In this document: positions 6,120-8,964 of the stretch, one piece after another | How positions within the stretch are numbered: position 1 is the stretch's first letter | Layout of the letters: every line of letters begins with the position of its first letter | Assembly: GCA_016786965.1 (NCBI GenBank) | Contig: JAEUVL010000861.1 | Span: 1 to 8,964, forward strand | Source of the DNA: Chitinophagaceae bacterium | GTDB lineage: Bacteria; Bacteroidota; Bacteroidia; Chitinophagales; Chitinophagaceae | Direction of reading: 5' to 3' | Length of the DNA stretch: 8,964 nt | Program-made: the position numbers and the translations under genes | Notes under the pieces: model-generated | Seen by the model: only the letters and a program-made list of their open reading frames with translations | Told to the model about the DNA's origin: nothing | The model's database searches: none

Positions 6120-6977
6120 TCATATTATCAATGCTTTCAAACTAAGGTCCAGGCTCTTGGCCTGGTGTATCAATGCGCCCACACTTACAAAATCCACTCC
6201 TGCTTTTGCGTATTCCACAATATTATCCAGGTTGATGCCTCCGCTGGCTTCTGTTTCAAATTCATCCCCGATCAATTGTACCGCGTCTTCAATCTGTTGT
6301 GGTGTAAAATTATCCAGCATGATGCGGAATACTTTTCCTTTACCCATTGCCATTACCCGTTTTACATCATTTATGCTTCTTGTTTCCACCTCTATTTTCA
6401 ATCCGGGCTTTACTGTTTGCACATAGGCTGCGGCTTTATCGATCGCCTTCTCAATGCCGCCACAGTAATCAATGTGGTTGTCTTTCAGCATGATCATATC
6501 ATACAGTCCAAACCGGTGATTAACACCCCCGCCTATCCTCACAGCTTCCTTTTCCAGTAGCCTGAAGTTGGGTGTTGTCTTGCGGGTATCCAGCAGCCGG
6601 GTTTTAAACCCTTTTAATTTGTCAGCATATTGACGAGTCAAAGTTGCAATACCGCTCATCCGCTGCATGCAATTCAGCACCAGCCTTTCACACTGCAAAA
6701 TAGTATGCACAGAGGCTTCTACTTCAAACGCCTTTTCACCATACTTCATTGCTTCCCCCTCTTTCTTAAATGGAACAAAAACAGAGGCTGGTTCTTTATA
6801 GCTAAATATTTTTTCAGCCACCTGCATACCAGCTAACACTCCGTCCTGTTTTATTTTTAAAACAGCCTTACCTTTTACAAAAGGATCAATACTTGCCAGG
6901 GTGGAATGGTCTCCGTCACCAATATCTTCCTTCAGGGCTTCATCCACGAGGTGGTGCAGTTGTTCGTCAAAACTCAT
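6120..6977 (-). CDS. nadC: Nicotinate-nucleotide pyrophosphorylase (carboxylating), quinolinate phosphoribosyltransferase
   Basis: This 285-residue cytosolic enzyme (EC 2.4.2.19) converts quinolinate and PRPP to nicotinate mononucleotide, CO2 and pyrophosphate, the third step of de novo NAD synthesis. The N-terminal alpha/beta sandwich begins with VDEALKEDIGDGDHST (11-26). Catalytic-domain motifs are all present: CERLVLNCMQRMSGIAT (96-112, with R98), DTRKTTPNFR (130-139, K133), GGGVNHRFGLYDMIMLKDNH (149-168, with H154, R155, K165), the acidic pair E196/E198, D222 in MLDNF, and the phosphate-binding ASGGI (244-248). Length is typical of the family and no key residue is missing. The start at 6977 is set by the conserved N terminus; the next methionine is residue 51. 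nadA and nadB are not in the window. It is probably the first gene of the minus-strand cluster, since a terminator lies just upstream. Confidence 0.97.
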   Translation of the reverse strand: MSFDEQLHHLVDEALKEDIGDGDHSTLASIDPFVKGKAVLKIKQDGVLAGMQVAEKIFSYKEPASVFVPFKKEGEAMKYGEKAFEVEASVHTILQCERLVLNCMQRMSGIATLTRQYADKLKGFKTRLLDTRKTTPNFRLLEKEAVRIGGGVNHRFGLYDMIMLKDNHIDYCGGIEKAIDKAAAYVQTVKPGLKIEVETRSINDVKRVMAMGKGKVFRIMLDNFTPQQIEDAVQLIGDEFETEASGGINLDNIVEYAKAGVDFVSVGALIHQAKSLDLSLKALII

Positions 6978-6982
6978 AGGTA

Positions 6983-6990
6983 CAAAAGTA
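6983..6990 (-). promoter_or_regulatory. Candidate -7 promoter box immediately upstream of nadC
   Basis: The minus strand reads TACTTTTG, a full match to TAnnTTTG, ending 5 nt before the nadC ATG. If used, transcription would begin within a few bases of the start codon and give a leaderless or near-leaderless mRNA. No TTTG-like -33 element is seen at the expected distance, so this may be a chance match. The gap between the upstream terminator and the ATG is only about 42 bp, so some promoter is expected here. Confidence 0.35.
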
Positions 6991-7019
6991 GTATTTCAGA
7001 TTCAGCTATGATTTGTATC

Positions 7020-7056
7020 AAAAAAAGCCTGTTTGATATATGATCAAACAGGCTTT
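7020..7056 (-). terminator. Intrinsic terminator of the DUF4783-type gene
   Basis: A perfect 14-bp stem (arms 7024-7037 and 7043-7056, AAAGCCTGTTTGAT) encloses a 5-nt loop. Read on the minus strand it is followed by a run of seven T residues (7026-7020, the first three within the stem). It lies 18 bp past the stop of the gene ending at 7075 and upstream of nadC, so it should separate the two transcripts. On the plus strand the stem is followed by CTATC and then a T-rich stretch, a much poorer terminator. Confidence 0.88.
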
Positions 7057-7074
7057 CTATCAATTATTTTTTCT

Positions 7075-7467
7075 TTATTCCACCGCTTGAAAACGGATCT
7101 CCTTTATCACTTCTTTACCGTTCTTTACTTTCATAAAAACATTGGTACGGAAGTTACCGGCGTTGGTCTGTAATGTGCCGATACAAAAATGGCCGCCGGG
7201 AGGAGAATCTCCCTTGTGCTTCAGTTCAAAACCTTTCACTCCATTATTTCCAAAGAAGTCTTTTACTATCAGTTGAGCTTGCGCTTTACTGTAACTGTCG
7301 CTTTTATCAGGCAGTATTAGTTCAACTGTATCATCAAAGTATTTGGCAAGTTCTGTAGAATTGCCGGAGCGGAGAGCATTGATCACACTATCAATACTGT
7401 TTTGTGTATCAAAAGACGAAAACAGTAAGACAGAGCCAAGCAGTAGTGTTGTAAATAAATGTTTCAT
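7075..7467 (-). CDS. DUF4783-type secreted protein
   Basis: A 130-residue protein with an N-terminal signal sequence (MKHLFTTLLLGSVLLFSSF), so it is probably periplasmic. The mature part resembles the DUF4783 family, small NTF2-like proteins common in Bacteroidota: helices IDSVINALRSGNSTELAKYF (25-44), a strand VELILPD (48-54), a helix around AQAQLIVKDFFGN (63-74), then strands ELKHKGDS, FCIGTLQT and a final FRTNVFMKVKNGKEVIKEIR (106-125) that is typical of the family. No catalytic residues are known for the family and its role is undetermined. The gene appears to be transcribed alone, with its own hairpin terminator. The minus-strand sequence CAAATTTG at 7476-7469, seven of eight matches to a -7 box if T/C is allowed at the first base, sits only 1 nt from the ATG and is weak. 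The gene is divergent from the phosphoglycerate mutase gene. Confidence 0.82.
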   Translation of the reverse strand: MKHLFTTLLLGSVLLFSSFDTQNSIDSVINALRSGNSTELAKYFDDTVELILPDKSDSYSKAQAQLIVKDFFGNNGVKGFELKHKGDSPPGGHFCIGTLQTNAGNFRTNVFMKVKNGKEVIKEIRFQAVE

Positions 7468-7675
7468 ACAAATTTGGTTTTCACAGGTATATTAATCTAA
7501 AAACATGCCATAGTATTAAGGCGCTCTTCATCAGGTACTAAAGTACTAAAAACCAGCATTTTTTATGCATACCTGGATAACAAATAAGTTTTTTGGGTGT
7601 AGTTTTACAGGGTTCGGATTGGTAATGTTACCTTGAAAACGAATGGTTTTTGCACACTCATAAACAGCAGATAAA
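7468..7675. other. Divergent intergenic region between the DUF4783-type gene and gpmI
   Basis: This 208-bp stretch is the longest gene-free region in the window and must carry promoters in both directions. No full TAnnTTTG box is visible on the plus strand; the nearest are TACCTTGA (7629-7636) and TAGTTTTA (7599-7606), each missing a key base. A perfect 8-bp tandem repeat (GTACTAAA twice, 7535-7550) is the only distinctive element. No RNA gene or small coding frame is supported. Confidence 0.6.
7535..7550. repeat. 8-bp tandem direct repeat with inverted symmetry
   Basis: GTACTAAA occurs twice back to back. The core GTACT-AA-AGTAC also reads as an inverted repeat with 5-bp arms. It lies about midway in the divergent intergenic region and could be an operator, but its length is short enough for chance in A/T-rich DNA. 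Confidence 0.4.
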
Positions 7676-8964
7676 ATGTCACAAAAAAGAGTCATTCTCG
7701 CCATCATGGACGGCTGGGGACTAGGGAAAGTTGCTTCGGCGGATGCTATCCAGAACGCTAATGTGCCCTTTACAAGGTCTTTATATTCAAATTATCCAAA
7801 TACCACCCTGATTACCTGTGGCGAGGCCGTGGGCCTTCCAGACGGGCAAATGGGCAACTCAGAAGTAGGCCACTTGAACCTGGGGGCCGGGCGGATTGTT
7901 TATCAGGAGCTTCAGCGCATTAATGTGGCCATCCGGGATGGTTCATTTGCGCAAAATGAGGTATTGCTGCGCTCTATCCGCTTTGCCAAAGCCAATAATA
8001 AACCACTACATCTCCTGGGTTTGGTAAGTGATGGCGGGGTCCATTCCCACATTAATCACCTGAAAACCATAGTGGATATATGCAAAACAGAAGGGCTTTC
8101 AGAAGTATTTATACATGCTTTCACTGATGGCCGGGATTGCGACCCCAAAAGTGGTCTTGCTTTCCTGACAGAACTGCAGCAACACCTGAATTTTTCAATA
8201 GGCAAGATTGCTTCTGTAAGCGGACGCTACTATGCAATGGACCGGGATAAACGCTGGGAAAGGATAAAACTGGCCTATGATGCCCTGGTAAATGGAATAG
8301 GCGAGAAAGCCACAGATGCTATCGCTGCAGTGGAAAACTCCTATGAAAAAAACATTACTGACGAGTTCATAAAACCCACTATTATCATAGACGAAGGTCA
8401 GCAACCTTTAGCCACTATCAAAAATGGCGATGTTGCTGTTTGTTTCAATTTCAGGACGGATCGTTGCCGGGAAATAACCCAGGTACTTACACAAACTGAT
8501 TTTCCTGATTTCAATATGTACAAATTGGCGTTGCATTATACCACTATGACAGAATACGATAGTACCTACCAAAATGTGAATGTGGTTTTTGAAACAGATA
8601 ATTTAAATAATACGCTAGGAGAGATTCTGGAAAAACATGGATTAAAACAAATACGGGCAGCAGAGACAGAAAAGTATCCGCATGTAACCTTCTTTTTTAG
8701 CGGCGGCCGCGAAAAAAAATTTGAAGGAGAAAAAAGGATCATGGCGACTTCCCCCAAAGTTGCCACCTATGACCTGCAGCCAGAGATGAGTGCCTATGAA
8801 CTTACCGATGCACTGATACCTGAAATAGAAAATAAAACGGCCGATTTCATTTGCCTGAATTATGCCAATGCGGATATGGTAGGCCATACTGGTGTTTGGT
8901 CCGCAGCCATCAAAGCCGTGGAAACGGTAGACAGATGTGTGGAAAGAGTGGTTACGGCCGCATT
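7676..8964 (+). CDS. gpmI: 2,3-bisphosphoglycerate-independent phosphoglycerate mutase, partial (3' end beyond window)
   Basis: From ATG at 7676 the frame stays open to the window edge: 429 complete codons of a family that is about 505-515 residues long. This cytosolic glycolytic/gluconeogenic enzyme (EC 5.4.2.12) interconverts 3- and 2-phosphoglycerate through a phosphoserine intermediate and needs Mn2+. Numbering matches the Geobacillus enzyme closely at the start: metal ligand D12 in MDGWG, nucleophile S62 in MGNSEVGH, H123 in SDGGVHSH, R153-D154 in TDGRD, R184 and R190 in SGRYYAMDRDKRW, R260 and R263 in FNFRTDR, and D400/H404 in NADMVGHTG. The remaining metal ligands (the ADHGN motif and a later histidine) lie beyond the window. 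The start is supported by the short MSQKRVILAIMDGWG N terminus; the leader AACAGCAGATAAA has no strong Shine-Dalgarno. Confidence 0.97.
   Translation, partial: MSQKRVILAIMDGWGLGKVASADAIQNANVPFTRSLYSNYPNTTLITCGEAVGLPDGQMGNSEVGHLNLGAGRIVYQELQRINVAIRDGSFAQNEVLLRSIRFAKANNKPLHLLGLVSDGGVHSHINHLKTIVDICKTEGLSEVFIHAFTDGRDCDPKSGLAFLTELQQHLNFSIGKIASVSGRYYAMDRDKRWERIKLAYDALVNGIGEKATDAIAAVENSYEKNITDEFIKPTIIIDEGQQPLATIKNGDVAVCFNFRTDRCREITQVLTQTDFPDFNMYKLALHYTTMTEYDSTYQNVNVVFETDNLNNTLGEILEKHGLKQIRAAETEKYPHVTFFFSGGREKKFEGEKRIMATSPKVATYDLQPEMSAYELTDALIPEIENKTADFICLNYANADMVGHTGVWSAAIKAVETVDRCVERVVTAA

Noticed and set aside
5827..6560. Two plus-strand open frames (199 and 207 codons) opposite yciH and nadC
   Set aside because: Both overlap two confidently identified minus-strand genes, and their translations are Cys/Phe/Ser-rich without domain character.

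Overview
The window looks like a chromosomal housekeeping segment from a member of the Bacteroidota, most likely near the Chitinophagaceae. This placement is inferred from protein style, not from a database search. The evidence is signal peptides ending in ...SYSQ or ...QAQ, a DUF4783-type secreted protein, a thioredoxin-plus-helical-repeat protein of a kind common in this phylum, a Thermus/Rickettsia-type isocitrate dehydrogenase, A-rich leaders without Shine-Dalgarno sequences, and at least one good match to the Bacteroidota -7 promoter box TAnnTTTG. No tRNA, rRNA, CRISPR array, transposase or phage gene was seen, and gene boundaries are tight.

Layout. Positions 1-293 (minus) hold the 5' part of apaG, cut by the window edge. 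Divergent from it, 400-1851 (plus) encodes an isocitrate dehydrogenase with the long C-terminal extension and with NAD-type residues at the usual cofactor-specificity positions. A plus-strand pair follows: 1998-2444 is a YjdI-like divergent ferredoxin domain fused to a CDGSH iron-sulfur domain, and 2475-3827 is an exported thioredoxin-fold protein with C-terminal helical repeats. Convergent with these is a minus-strand cluster, read from right to left: nadC (6977-6120), a SUI1/YciH translation-factor homologue (6077-5736), a large secreted protein of unknown function (5733-4021) and a very small two-helix membrane protein with a TTG start (3991-3824), whose stop overlaps the stop of the thioredoxin-like gene. 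Upstream of nadC is a strong hairpin terminator (7020-7056) belonging to the next minus-strand gene, a DUF4783-type secreted protein (7467-7075). The last gene, 7676 to beyond 8964 (plus), is the N-terminal 85% or so of cofactor-independent phosphoglycerate mutase.

How the genes relate. Isocitrate dehydrogenase (TCA cycle), phosphoglycerate mutase (glycolysis) and quinolinate phosphoribosyltransferase (NAD synthesis) are central-metabolism genes that sit close together but are not co-transcribed. The two iron-sulfur/thioredoxin genes at 1998-3827 could form a small redox unit. The nadC-SUI1-secreted protein-small membrane protein run is a plausible operon with no obvious shared function.

No clearly new multi-gene system is visible. 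The most worthwhile leads are the unannotated-looking 55-codon membrane protein, the unexpected cofactor residues in the isocitrate dehydrogenase, the thioredoxin-like protein that keeps CxxC but appears to have lost the cis-proline, and the secreted protein with an internal acidic/basic tract.
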